Positions 5,073 to 5,220 of a DNA stretch of 5,220 nucleotides are shown in pieces. A program made the translations under genes and the position numbers. The stretch's first letter is position 1. The number at the start of each line of letters is the position of its first letter. The notes below the pieces were generated by a model. The model saw nothing but the letters and a program-made list of their open reading frames with translations, searched no databases and was not told the origin of the DNA. Source of the stretch: Anaerolineae bacterium (GTDB taxonomy: Bacteria > Chloroflexota > Anaerolineae > B4-G1 > SLSP01); assembly GCA_018055515.1 (NCBI GenBank), contig JAGPHL010000179.1, positions 1-5,220 of the forward strand, written 5' to 3'.

Positions 5073-5220
5073 ATGCAATGCCCGCAGTGCGGCTTCGAGA
5101 ACCGTGACGATGCGCGTTTCTGCAAGCGTTGTGGCCAGAGCTTGCCGGGGGCATCCGCCGTTGCGCCTCCGCTTTGTCCCGCGTGCGGGGCGGCGGTGAA
5201 GCCGGGAGCGCGTTTCTGCG
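5073..5220 (+). CDS. Double zinc-ribbon protein, N-terminal part (3' end outside window)
   Basis: The 49 visible residues open directly with a zinc ribbon: C3-x2-C6 and, after a short loop, C17-x2-C20 (MQCPQCG ... FCKRCGQ). A Pro/Ala linker follows, then a second ribbon beginning C35-x2-C38 and reaching C49 as the window ends. The pattern CPxCGxxxxxxxxFCxxCG is that of the DZR/zinc-ribbon families, in which four cysteines bind one zinc. In many bacteria such N-terminal ribbons precede FHA domains, kinase domains or membrane segments, so the missing C-terminus decides the function. Lying downstream of receptor kinases on the same strand, it could be a substrate, adaptor or another kinase. That is inference. 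An AGGAGG six bases upstream supports the start. Confidence 0.87.
   Translation, partial: MQCPQCGFENRDDARFCKRCGQSLPGASAVAPPLCPACGAAVKPGARFC

Noticed and set aside
4921..5154. 77-codon open frame on - strand across the intergenic gap
   Set aside because: It runs through the direct repeats and into the zinc-ribbon gene, and has no motif or credible ribosome-binding site. The sense-strand reading explains the sequence better.

Overview
The window is GC-rich bacterial DNA with four genes, all on the + strand. From left to right they are the 3' end of one Hanks-type Ser/Thr protein kinase (up to 952), two complete membrane-anchored Ser/Thr kinases (991-2940 and 2983-4857), and the 5' end of a double zinc-ribbon protein (5073 onward). 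Several traits recall Chloroflexota: multiple clustered Hanks kinases, Pro/Thr-rich 'TPTPT'-type extracellular linkers, the YAPPEQY activation-segment signature, and zinc-ribbon proteins beside kinases. This placement is inferred from style; the window contains no phylogenetic marker.

Layout. The first kinase retains only subdomains IX-XI of its C-lobe, followed by a hydrophobic C-terminal region with about five or six membrane segments. A perfect inverted repeat overlaps its stop codon, and a G-rich tract lies in the initiation region of the next gene. Kinases 2 and 3 have nearly superimposable catalytic domains with all canonical residues (glycine loop, VALK, alpha-C Glu, HRDIKPQN, DFG, APPE). 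Each then has a Pro-rich cytoplasmic linker, one transmembrane helix, a Thr/Pro-rich outer linker and a C-terminal ectodomain. The ectodomains are unrelated: kinase 2 ends in a beta-sandwich, carbohydrate-binding-like module, and kinase 3 ends in two tandem copies of an ~83-residue WGEDWLG module, each with two cysteines. Kinase 3's cytoplasmic linker contains four 18-residue repeats.

The gaps between the kinases are 38 and 42 bp with no evident terminator having a U tract, so they are probably co-transcribed. The only sizeable gap, 4858-5072, holds a duplicated 22-nt leader/ribosome-binding segment. The first copy leads into a 17-codon open frame and the second into the zinc-ribbon gene. A 16-nt tandem repeat sits between them.

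The simplest reading is a locus of paralogous receptor kinases that share a catalytic engine but carry different sensors, followed by a zinc-ribbon protein that may belong to the same signalling set. Receptor-kinase loci of this kind are a known theme. The least explained parts are the two ectodomains and the duplicated leader with its tiny ORF. I see no mobile element, CRISPR array, tRNA or rRNA.
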